Source of the DNA: Elusimicrobia bacterium CG06_land_8_20_14_3_00_38_11 | GTDB taxonomy: Bacteria; Elusimicrobiota; UBA8919 | Assembly (NCBI GenBank): GCA_002780205.1 | Contig: PEVQ01000006.1 | Span: 1 to 10,315 of the forward strand | DNA length: 10,315 nucleotides | Reading direction: 5' to 3' | Part shown: positions 1 to 5,444 of the stretch, one piece after another | Layout: the number at the start of each line of letters is the position of its first letter | Numbering within the stretch: the first letter of the stretch is position 1 | The notes under the pieces: generated by a model | What the model was told of the DNA's origin: nothing | Database searches by the model: none | Seen by the model: the letters and a program-made list of their open reading frames with translations, nothing else | Position numbers and translations under genes: made by a program

Positions 1-1395
1 TTCTTCATATTCTTTTTCAGGCACAGAGTCGGCGACAATTCCCGCACCCGCCTGAATATACGCTTTTTTCCCTTTCATAATTATCGTCCTAATGTTTATC
101 GCAAAATCCATATTACCGTTGAAATCAAAATATCCCACGGCGCCCGCGTAAAGCCCTCTTTTGGTGGGTTCAAGTTCTTCAATTATTTCCATCGCCCTGA
201 TTTTAGGCGCACCTGAGACCGTTCCCGCTGGAAATGTTGCTTTTAATAAATCAAAAGCATCTTTTTCAGATTTCAGTTTTCCGACGACATCTGACACAAT
301 ATGCATTACATGTGAATATTTTTCTACTGTCATAAACTTTGTAAGTTTTACGCTGTTAAATCGGCAAACCCGCCCGAGGTCGTTTCTTCCCAAATCAACA
401 AGCATCAAATGTTCTGCTTTTTCTTTTTCGTCGGTCAAGAGTTCTTTTTCAAGTTTTTTATCTTCTGATTCGTCTTTTCCGCGAGGTCTAGTCCCGGCGA
501 TAGGTCTTAAGTTAGCGATATTGTTTTCAAGACGCACAAGAATTTCCGGCGAAGCACCGATAATCTTCACATCTGCGAGATTGAAATAATACATATACGG
601 TGAAGGATTCAAGATGCGCAGTGCCCTGTAAATTTCAAACGGCTCGCCTTCAAAGTCAGTTTCAAGTCGCTGTGATAAAACGGTCTGAATAATGTCGCCG
701 TCTTTAATGTATTTTTTTGCCTTTTTAACCGCTTTTAAGAAATTTCCTTTTTTGATATTTGATTTAATACTTCCTGATTTGGAACGGACTGTCTTTATTA
801 AAATGGGTTCTGAAAGTTTTTTTGTGATTTCATTAATTTTATTGCAAGCGGTTTTGTAGCCGATTTCTTCAGACGGTTTTATCAGCCGGATTATTTTTAA
901 TTTTTGCCGCAAGTGGTCAAAAACCACGATGATTTTCGGAAAGATAAAATACAGTTCAGGAAGTGACAATCCCTTTCTGTTTAGGTCTGGTATTTTTTCA
1001 ATATTTTTTACATAATCATAAGCGATATATCCGATAGCCCCGCCGGAAAGGCGCGGCAGCGATTTATCATGCGAAATTTTATTTTCCGACAAAACGGATT
1101 TGAGATATTCCAAAGGGTCGTCCGTTTTTATATTTTTTTTTCTACTTGTTGTTTCTATTTTTACAAATTTATCCTTGCTCTCAAAAACTAATGATGGCGA
1201 CAAAACCAAGAAAGAATATCTTGCGAATTTTTCTGCACCCTCCACACTTTCAAGCAGACAGGACGGGAAATCTCTTCCCAGTTTCAAATAGGCAGAAACC
1301 GGTGTTTCACCGGCAGCAGAAATTTCTTTCCAAAGTTGCACGGTGTAGCCGTTTTTGATAAGTTCTTCAAACTTTTTTTTATTCGGATGAAACAT
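1..1395 (-). CDS. trpE: Anthranilate synthase component I, 3' end outside window
   Basis: TrpE makes anthranilate from chorismate and ammonia supplied by a TrpG glutaminase, the first committed step of tryptophan synthesis in the cytoplasm. An open frame of 465 codons runs from ATG at 1395 to the left edge without a stop. The N-terminal part has LLES at about residues 47-50, within SCLLESVEGAEKFARYSF, the element that binds feedback tryptophan in this family. The C-terminal chorismate-binding domain shows DIIQTVLSQRLETDF, ASPEILVRLE, RPIAGTRPRG, LVDLGRNDLGRV, VEKYSHVMHIVSDV, TFPAGTVSGAPKIRAMEI and IQAGAGIVADSVPEKEYEE. PIAGT with Ala fits anthranilate synthase; salicylate synthases usually have Thr there. 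Judging by the usual family length (about 490), some 25-30 residues lie off-window. No trpG fusion is visible. The start is separated from lepB by a repeat-filled gap, and the repeat word AGCGAAGCGAAAT abuts the ATG with no clear Shine-Dalgarno. Confidence 0.95.
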   Translation of the reverse strand, partial: MFHPNKKKFEELIKNGYTVQLWKEISAAGETPVSAYLKLGRDFPSCLLESVEGAEKFARYSFLVLSPSLVFESKDKFVKIETTSRKKNIKTDDPLEYLKSVLSENKISHDKSLPRLSGGAIGYIAYDYVKNIEKIPDLNRKGLSLPELYFIFPKIIVVFDHLRQKLKIIRLIKPSEEIGYKTACNKINEITKKLSEPILIKTVRSKSGSIKSNIKKGNFLKAVKKAKKYIKDGDIIQTVLSQRLETDFEGEPFEIYRALRILNPSPYMYYFNLADVKIIGASPEILVRLENNIANLRPIAGTRPRGKDESEDKKLEKELLTDEKEKAEHLMLVDLGRNDLGRVCRFNSVKLTKFMTVEKYSHVMHIVSDVVGKLKSEKDAFDLLKATFPAGTVSGAPKIRAMEIIEELEPTKRGLYAGAVGYFDFNGNMDFAINIRTIIMKGKKAYIQAGAGIVADSVPEKEYEE

Positions 1396-1410
1396 ATTTC
1401 GCTTCGCTTA

Positions 1411-1536
1411 ATCACGAATAACACATCACGAATGCCATCACGAATTTTCACGAATAACGCCAATTAAAATTGGCGATTACAATTTATTCGTGTCTTGTTC
1501 GTGGTATTTGCTTTTATTCGTGTGCCTTTATTCGTG
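1411..1536. repeat. Large imperfect palindrome built from CACGAAT words
   Basis: This element fills nearly all of the gap between the lepB stop and the trpE start. The left half has four CACGAAT words (1413, 1427, 1439, 1449). The centre is CGCCAATT-AA-AATTGGCG (1458-1475), a perfect 8-base stem. The right half has four words in the opposite sense: ATTCGTG at 1486, 1516 and 1530, and GTTCGTG at 1497. It ends two bases before the lepB stop codon. Its function is unknown. It could form a long hairpin in the lepB-trpE transcript, but no T-run typical of an intrinsic terminator follows it. Confidence 0.85.
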
Positions 1537-1538
1537 TT

Positions 1539-2045
1539 TTAAAATTTTATAATCTTTCCTTTTATTAGATTCTTGTGTATAAAATAGATATGTTCGCCTG
1601 TTTTCGGGTCTATCCAATCGCGTGAATCGTTTGATTCGTCACGGTTGTCGCCGAGAACAAAAAAACAGTTTTCCGGAATTTTTAAGTCGGTAATTTTGTC
1701 GCCTTTAAGTATTTCGTCCGGACGGGTATGCCGCGTGTAAGGTTCGTCCAACTTTTTGCCGTTAAGAAAAACATTTTTATTTTCTATCGTCACCTTTTCG
1801 CCGCCCGTGGCAATAATTCTTTTTACAAGGTCTTTTTCGTCCATTATAGGCGATTTGAAAACTATAATTTCTCCTTTTTTCGGCTGTCTGAAATTGTATG
1901 TTATTTTATCAACGAAAAAATGGTCGTTTATCTGTAAAGTGGGAAGCATTGAATCGGATGCGATGTAAATTCCCTCAAATATAAAAGTTCTTAACACCAT
2001 CGCAATAAATGCGGCAATCAAAACAAGCCATAAAAGACGTTTCAT
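1539..2045 (-). CDS. lepB: Signal peptidase I
   Basis: This membrane-bound Ser/Lys protease (S26 family) removes signal peptides from Sec and Tat exported proteins on the outer face of the cytoplasmic membrane. From ATG at 2045 it is 168 residues, a short Gram-positive-like form with one N-terminal membrane segment (about residues 4-24, LLWLVLIAAFIAMVL). The catalytic Ser is Ser32 in IASDSMLPTL. The general base is Lys75 in DLVKRIIATGGE. The C-terminal box is GDNRDESNDSRDW (132-144). The Ser box usually reads P-S-G-S-M; here it reads A-S-D-S-M, a mild deviation. A GTG at 2057 would add four residues but lies inside a CACAGAAT repeat, so I prefer the ATG. The gene stands alone between hisI and trpE with repeats on both sides, and has no obvious functional link to either pathway. 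Confidence 0.92.
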   Translation of the reverse strand: MKRLLWLVLIAAFIAMVLRTFIFEGIYIASDSMLPTLQINDHFFVDKITYNFRQPKKGEIIVFKSPIMDEKDLVKRIIATGGEKVTIENKNVFLNGKKLDEPYTRHTRPDEILKGDKITDLKIPENCFFVLGDNRDESNDSRDWIDPKTGEHIYFIHKNLIKGKIIKF

Positions 2046-2052
2046 ACGATAA

Positions 2053-2072
2053 GCCACAGAATTTCACAGAAT
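2053..2072. repeat. CACAGAAT decamer repeat next to the lepB start
   Basis: Two tandem decamers, GCCACAGAAT and TTCACAGAAT, lie 7 bases upstream of the lepB ATG. Read on the minus strand the unit is TTCTGTGAAATTCTGTGGC, the same 19 bases found 8 bases upstream of prfA (see 9933-10025). No Shine-Dalgarno sequence is visible between the repeat and the start codon. Confidence 0.75.
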
Positions 2073-2101
2073 TACATTGAAGTTACCTGCCACGATGTAA
2101 T
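2071..2101. repeat. Small inverted repeat ATTACAT/ATGTAAT
   Basis: ATTACAT (2071-2077) and ATGTAAT (2095-2101) form a perfect 7-base stem with a 17-base loop, between the CACAGAAT repeat and the larger palindrome in the hisI-lepB gap. No function is assigned. Confidence 0.5.
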
Positions 2102-2106
2102 ACCTA

Positions 2107-2175
2107 TGTCATGCTGAGCGTAGCGAAGCATCTCGCTTTTTAACACCGAGATTCTTCACTGCGTTCAGAATGACA
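2107..2175. repeat. REP-like palindrome, TGTCATxCTGA type
   Basis: The left arm (2107-2135) begins TGTCATGCTGAGCG. The right arm (2147-2175) reads in reverse complement TGTCATTCTGAACG and onward. The 29-base arms match at 24 positions with an 11-base loop. Palindromes of this kind are scattered through many bacterial genomes between genes. It sits in the hisI-lepB gap and could stabilise or end the his transcript, but lacks a following T-run. The left arm contains GAGCGTAGCGAAGC, close to the GAGCGAAGCGAA border of the elements near and inside prmC. Confidence 0.85.
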
Positions 2176-2184
2176 CTTCGTGTT

Positions 2185-2213
2185 ATCTGATTTTATCAGA
2201 TTTTATCTGCGTC
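2185..2213. repeat. ATCTGAT inverted repeat just after hisI
   Basis: ATCTGAT-TTT-ATCAGAT (2185-2201) is a perfect 7-base stem with a 3-base loop, followed by a further TTTATCTGCGTC word. On the minus strand it reads as an ACGCAGATAAAATCTGAT tandem, starting seven bases after the hisI stop. The gap between hisI and lepB is otherwise made mostly of the other repeats listed here. Confidence 0.6.
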
Positions 2214-2219
2214 CTATTT

Positions 2220-2582
2220 TTATTTTCTGTACACCTTTTTCGGGTCAAATACTTTTTTTAATATGATTTTCCCTTTTTCTGTCCTGTAAAAACAGGAATT
2301 GTACCCGTTATGGCACGCCGCCCCTTTGGGTTCAACAAGCACTAAAATCGTATCGGCATCACAGTCAACATAAATTTTTTTTACTTTTTGGACATTGCCG
2401 GATTCCTCGCCTTTCATCCAAAATTTTTTTCTACTTCGTGAGTAAAACCATGTTTTTTTTGTTTTGAGAGTTCTCTTAAATGATTCCGCATTCATATATG
2501 CCAGCATAAGAATTTCTTTTGTTTTTGCATCCTGAATGATTGCGGGAATCAAGCCATTTTTGTCAAATTTTAATTTTAACAT
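2220..2582 (-). CDS. hisI: Phosphoribosyl-AMP cyclohydrolase (HisI without HisE)
   Basis: HisI opens the adenine ring of PR-AMP, the third step of histidine synthesis, and is a zinc- and magnesium-dependent cytoplasmic dimer. The 120-residue protein has the full signature: WFYSRSRKKFWMKGEESGN (45-63), VDCDADT with metal-binding Asp73, Asp75 and Asp77 and Cys74, then ACHNGYNSCFYR with Cys90, His91 and Cys97. The usual CHTG reads CHNG here. It ends soon after this motif, so there is no fused HisE (PR-ATP pyrophosphatase) domain, and no separate hisE is in the window. The start overlaps the end of hisF by 7 bases. It is the last gene of the contiguous his run. Confidence 0.96.
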   Translation of the reverse strand: MLKLKFDKNGLIPAIIQDAKTKEILMLAYMNAESFKRTLKTKKTWFYSRSRKKFWMKGEESGNVQKVKKIYVDCDADTILVLVEPKGAACHNGYNSCFYRTEKGKIILKKVFDPKKVYRK

Positions 2583-3364
2583 ATTCTTATTGCAACTCCT
2601 TTTTGTGATAGATATCTTTTTAATTTTTTTATTGATAATTCTTTGTAGTGAAAAAGAGACGCCGCAAGTGCCGCATCTGCTTTGCCATTTGTAAATGCTT
2701 CATAAAAATGTTCTTTTTTACCTGCGCCGCCGGATGCAATTACAGGAATTTTTACCGCTTCGGAAATTTTCCGGGTTAATTCTATATCATAACCGTTTTT
2801 TGTACCATCTTTGTCCATACTTGTCAATAGAATTTCACCCGCGCCGAGTTTTTCAACTTTTTTTGCCCACTTGACCGCATCAATGCCCGTCAGTTTTCTC
2901 CCTCCATATGTATAAACTTCCCATTTAAGTTGGAAGTTGTTTATCAGGTTTTTTTTACTTCGGACTTGTTTAGCATCTATCGCAACGACCACGCACTGAC
3001 TTCCGAATTTTTTTGCGGCTGCATCTATAAATTCCGGATTTTCAACCGCAGCAGTATTTATTGAAATTTTATCGGCGCCCGCTTTGAGCATTTCCCTGAT
3101 GTCATGCAAATTTCTAATGCCGCCTCCGACGGTCAAAGGGATAAAAATATTTTCGGCAGTTTTTTTTACAACATCAATTATCGTTTTTCTTTTTTGATAT
3201 GAAGCAGTTATATCAAGAAAAATAATCTCGTCAGCGCCTTCTTTATCATATCTTTTTGCAACCTCAACCGGGTTACCTGCGTCCCGCAGATTCAAGAATT
3301 TCGTTCCTTTTACTACCCTTCCTTTATCAATATCAAGACATGGTATTATTCTTTTTGTGAGCAT
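2576..3364 (-). CDS. hisF: Imidazole glycerol phosphate synthase, cyclase subunit
   Basis: HisF is a TIM barrel that uses ammonia from HisH to convert PRFAR into imidazole glycerol phosphate and AICAR. The catalytic pair is Asp11 (RIIPCLDI) and Asp130 (VVVAIDAK). Phosphate-binding motifs are LTVGGGIRN (about 78-85) and VIASGGAG (208-215), and GAGEILLTSMDKDGTKNGYD is conserved. At 262 residues it is about ten longer than is common. The surplus falls between DAKQV and WEVYTYGG (about residues 134-147), where the family normally has a two- to five-residue turn; see the repeat at 2915-2939. The start MLTKRIIPCLD is the family norm and overlaps hisA by 19 bases, which implies translational coupling. 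Confidence 0.97.
   Translation of the reverse strand: MLTKRIIPCLDIDKGRVVKGTKFLNLRDAGNPVEVAKRYDKEGADEIIFLDITASYQKRKTIIDVVKKTAENIFIPLTVGGGIRNLHDIREMLKAGADKISINTAAVENPEFIDAAAKKFGSQCVVVAIDAKQVRSKKNLINNFQLKWEVYTYGGRKLTGIDAVKWAKKVEKLGAGEILLTSMDKDGTKNGYDIELTRKISEAVKIPVIASGGAGKKEHFYEAFTNGKADAALAASLFHYKELSIKKLKRYLSQKGVAIRIC
2915..2939. repeat. Inverted/tandem AACTTCC repeat in the hisF loop
   Basis: AACTTCC (2915-2921) pairs perfectly with GGAAGTT (2932-2938) across a 10-base loop, and AAGTTGG-AAGTTG (2927-2939) is two copies of a heptamer. It lies at the edge of the apparent HisF loop expansion (about 2924-2965). Two copies are weak evidence alone. It is listed because similar heptamers mark the hisH and prmC expansions. 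Confidence 0.45.
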
Positions 3365-4074
3365 ATTTTTATCGCTTCATCAAGTTTTATGGAATCATTG
3401 TAAAGTGCCTTACCGATAATCATTCCCGATACGCCAAACTTTTCAAGTTCGGATATTTTTTTTACATTTTCAATTGTTGAAACCCCGCCGGATGCAATTA
3501 CCGATAACCCGCTTTTGCACAATTTTTTAATGCCTTCTATATTGGGACCTTCCATCATTCCGTCTTTTTTTATATCGGTTGTTATAATTTCTTTAATACC
3601 CATATCTGCCATGTTTTTTGCAAATTCCAAAGCATCATATTGGGTTATTTCTTTCCAACCGCCGATTGCTATTTTATCGTCATAAACATCTATTGCAATA
3701 ATAATTTTGTCCTTATATTTTTTCACTGCTTCTTTTACTATATCAGAATTGAAAACTGCAACCGTGCCGAGGATTATTTTATCAATTCCCATATCGGCGA
3801 TTTTTTCTATCGTTTCAATTTTTCTGATTCCGCCGCCGAATTCCAATTCACTGGAAACCGTTTCTTTAATTTTTTTAAGTATTGATAAGTTCTGCGGGGT
3901 TCCTGCAAAAGCACCGTCCAAATCAATTATGTGAATCCGTTTTGCACCCTGCGTCTCAAACATTTTTGCAATGAAAACAGGGTCTTTTGAATAGATTGTC
4001 TCTGCTTCAAATTTACCCTGAGTAAGCATTACGCAGTTTCCGCCTCTGATATCAATTGCCGGTATAATCAACAT
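3346..4074 (-). CDS. hisA: ProFAR isomerase
   Basis: HisA catalyses the Amadori rearrangement of ProFAR to PRFAR, the fourth step of histidine synthesis. It is a TIM barrel homologous to HisF. The catalytic Asp8 lies in MLIIPAIDIRGG and the second Asp129 in IIAIDVYDD. Phosphate-binding loops are LEFGGGIRK (about 77-85) and VIASGGVST (192-200), and ITTDIKKDGMMEGPN is conserved. Its 242 residues are the normal length, with no extra loops, unlike both IGP synthase partners next to it. The start matches the family N-terminus and overlaps hisH by 23 bases; the 3' end overlaps hisF. Confidence 0.97.
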   Translation of the reverse strand: MLIIPAIDIRGGNCVMLTQGKFEAETIYSKDPVFIAKMFETQGAKRIHIIDLDGAFAGTPQNLSILKKIKETVSSELEFGGGIRKIETIEKIADMGIDKIILGTVAVFNSDIVKEAVKKYKDKIIIAIDVYDDKIAIGGWKEITQYDALEFAKNMADMGIKEIITTDIKKDGMMEGPNIEGIKKLCKSGLSVIASGGVSTIENVKKISELEKFGVSGMIIGKALYNDSIKLDEAIKICSQKE

Positions 4075-4705
4075 AATTTTTTAGAAGTTTAAGCCCGTTT
4101 TTCTGACTCTTCTCCGGATGAAACTGTGTTGCGAAAATATTTTTGTAAAAAACTGAGGAAGCAAAATTTATCCCGTAATTTGTTGTTGTCGCAATAATTT
4201 TTTTATCTTTTGGTTCAACATAATAAGAATGCACAAAATAAAAAAAAGAGTTATCAGGTATGTCCTTAAAAATTTGTAATTTGCCCGTTCGGTCATGAGA
4301 CATCAGGGTCGAAGGATAATTTGTAATTTGTAATTTGATGTTATTCCATCCCATATGCGGAATTTTTAGATTGCGTTTATATGAAAATTTTCTAACTTTG
4401 CCGTGAAAAATTCCGAGCCCGAGGCAATTACCTTCTTCACTTTTTTCAAAGAGAATCTGCAATCCGAGACATAATCCCAAAAACGGTTTTCCGACTGTTA
4501 TAATATTTTTTACAGTTTCCGTGAGATTTAATTTTTTAAGATTTGTCATTGCGGCCGTAAACGAGCCGACGCCGGGAAGCACAACCAATGATGATTTTAG
4601 AATTTTTTTTCTATCGGAAGTTATAATTGTTTTTTTACCGATATGTTCAAATGCTTTCGCCACGCTTCTTAAATTTCCCATCCCGCAGTCAATTATAGTT
4701 ATCAT
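4052..4705 (-). CDS. hisH: IGP synthase glutaminase subunit, with internal insertion
   Basis: HisH is the class I glutamine amidotransferase that hydrolyses glutamine and passes ammonia to HisF. The triad is complete: Cys79 in FLGLCLG, His196 and Glu198 in ATQFHPEKS. Other landmarks are DCGMGNLRS (6-14), LPGVGSF (43-49), PHMGWN (116-121) and FYFVHSYY (155-162). The protein is 217 residues; HisH is usually about 200. The surplus sits directly after PHMGWNNI: the tetrapeptide KLQI occurs at 124-127 and again at 142-145, encoded by direct repeats exactly 54 bases apart. Deleting one 54-base period gives a 199-residue protein reading NNIKLQIFKDIPDNSFFYF, close to the ordinary family sequence. The start overlaps the hisB stop as ATGA. 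Confidence 0.96.
   Translation of the reverse strand: MITIIDCGMGNLRSVAKAFEHIGKKTIITSDRKKILKSSLVVLPGVGSFTAAMTNLKKLNLTETVKNIITVGKPFLGLCLGLQILFEKSEEGNCLGLGIFHGKVRKFSYKRNLKIPHMGWNNIKLQITNYPSTLMSHDRTGKLQIFKDIPDNSFFYFVHSYYVEPKDKKIIATTTNYGINFASSVFYKNIFATQFHPEKSQKNGLKLLKNYVDYTGN
4271..4337. repeat. Direct repeats bounding an in-frame 54-base insert in hisH
   Basis: AATTTGTAATTTG occurs at 4271-4283 and again at 4325-4337, exactly 54 bases apart. The second copy is extended to three heptamers, AATTTGT-AATTTGT-AATTTG (4318-4337). The material between (4284-4317) has no resemblance to HisH and encodes roughly NYPSTLMSHDRTG. The period is a multiple of three, so the frame is kept. Confidence 0.8.
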
Positions 4706-5280
4706 AACATCTTTTTTGTTGAAGGTATTCCCTTGATTTTTTTATTGATTTTAATAGCCTGTTGAAGTGCTTTCGCAAAACCCTTGAAAACGGATTCGGC
4801 GATATGATGGTTGTTTTTTCCGGTGTGATTTTTTATGTGGAGGTTCATACCGCAGGACGATGAAACTGCTCTGAAAAATTCTTCTATCACTGAATAATCA
4901 AAATCTACGGAATTTCCGAATTTGACATCAAACGAAAAATAAGGTCTGCCCGACAAATCAATTGCAATATAACTTAACGCCTCATCCATTGGGAGTAAAA
5001 AGTTTCCGTATCTTGTTATGCCGGTTTTTTTTCCGAGCGATTTTTTCATTGCTTCACCGAGCACAATTCCTAAATCTTCAACAAGATGATGGTTGTCAAC
5101 TTCCGTGTCGCCGTTTGCTTTTATTTCTAAATCAATCAACGAATGTTTGGAAAACAACGACAACATATGGTCCATAAACGGAATCGTTGTTTTAATTTTA
5201 TATCTTCCGCAACCATCCAGATTCAGTGAAAGTTGTATATTTGTTTCCGTTGTTTTTCTTTTAATTTTCGCATCTCTCAT
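4702..5280 (-). CDS. hisB: Imidazoleglycerol-phosphate dehydratase
   Basis: HisB removes water from IGP to give imidazole acetol phosphate, the sixth step, as a manganese-dependent 24-mer. The 192-residue protein is the monofunctional type, without the N-terminal phosphatase domain found in enteric HisB. Motifs are FMDHMLSLFSKH (35-46), NHHLVEDLGIVLG (63-75, with His64, His65 and Glu68), DLSGRPY (108-114), KNNHHIAESVFKGFAKAL (155-172, with His158, His159 and Glu162) and the C-terminal IPSTK. It is preceded by the strong ribosome site GGAGGGG inside the end of the small upstream ORF, whose stop overlaps this start as ATGA. Its own stop overlaps hisH by 4 bases. Length and motifs are normal. 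Confidence 0.97.
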   Translation of the reverse strand: MRDAKIKRKTTETNIQLSLNLDGCGRYKIKTTIPFMDHMLSLFSKHSLIDLEIKANGDTEVDNHHLVEDLGIVLGEAMKKSLGKKTGITRYGNFLLPMDEALSYIAIDLSGRPYFSFDVKFGNSVDFDYSVIEEFFRAVSSSCGMNLHIKNHTGKNNHHIAESVFKGFAKALQQAIKINKKIKGIPSTKKML

Positions 5281-5432
5281 TTCCCCTCCAATGCTGATTT
5301 TAACTTATTAATTATTTTTTCTTCTTCATCAGTTAAAATACACTCTCCGTCAAGTGAAAATTTTCCTTTAGTTGCGTCGTCAATAAGTATTAACAGAAGT
5401 TCTATTTCCCGTTTCGTTAAGTCAACTGTCAT
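5277..5432 (-). CDS. Small conserved-context ORF, 51 residues, function unknown
   Basis: ATG at 5432 opens a 51-codon frame that begins MTVDLTKREIELLLILIDD and ends LKSALEGK, stopping at TGA 5279-5277, which overlaps the hisB ATG (ATGA). It starts 12 bases after the hisD stop, so it fills the hisD-hisB gap almost exactly. The peptide is acidic and probably two helices: a Leu-rich one (LTKREIELLLILIDDA) and LTDEEEKIINKLKSAL, each opening with an LT[KD]xE cap, joined by a short linker (KFSLDGEC). No signal peptide, membrane segment or zinc motif is present. I do not recognise the family. The tight overlap, its ribosome site for hisB, and codon use like its neighbours argue that it is translated. 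In many his clusters hisC lies between hisD and hisB; this is far too small and has no PLP motif. Confidence 0.72.
   Translation of the reverse strand: MTVDLTKREIELLLILIDDATKGKFSLDGECILTDEEEKIINKLKSALEGK
5283..5289 (-). promoter_or_regulatory. Strong Shine-Dalgarno for hisB
   Basis: GGAGGGG read on the minus strand lies two bases before the hisB ATG at 5280; the core GGAGG has a 4-base spacer. It shows that this organism uses anti-SD pairing, in contrast to the genes whose starts abut repeats. It also decides the hisB start and ties it to the 51-residue ORF. Confidence 0.7.
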
Positions 5433-5444
5433 TTTCTCATTTAA

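Noticed and set aside
161..589. Plus-strand 142-residue ORF opposite trpE
   Set aside because: It is antisense to the conserved TrpE catalytic domain, Ser/Phe-rich as expected for a shadow of Lys/Glu-rich coding, with no recognisable motif.
1411..1536. Tryptophan attenuator or T-box before trpE
   Set aside because: No leader peptide with Trp codons, no T-box motif and no terminator with a T-run were seen; only repeat words.
2046..2057. GTG start for lepB adding MAYR
   Set aside because: The GTG lies inside the CACAGAAT repeat, and the ATG at 2045 places the membrane segment normally.
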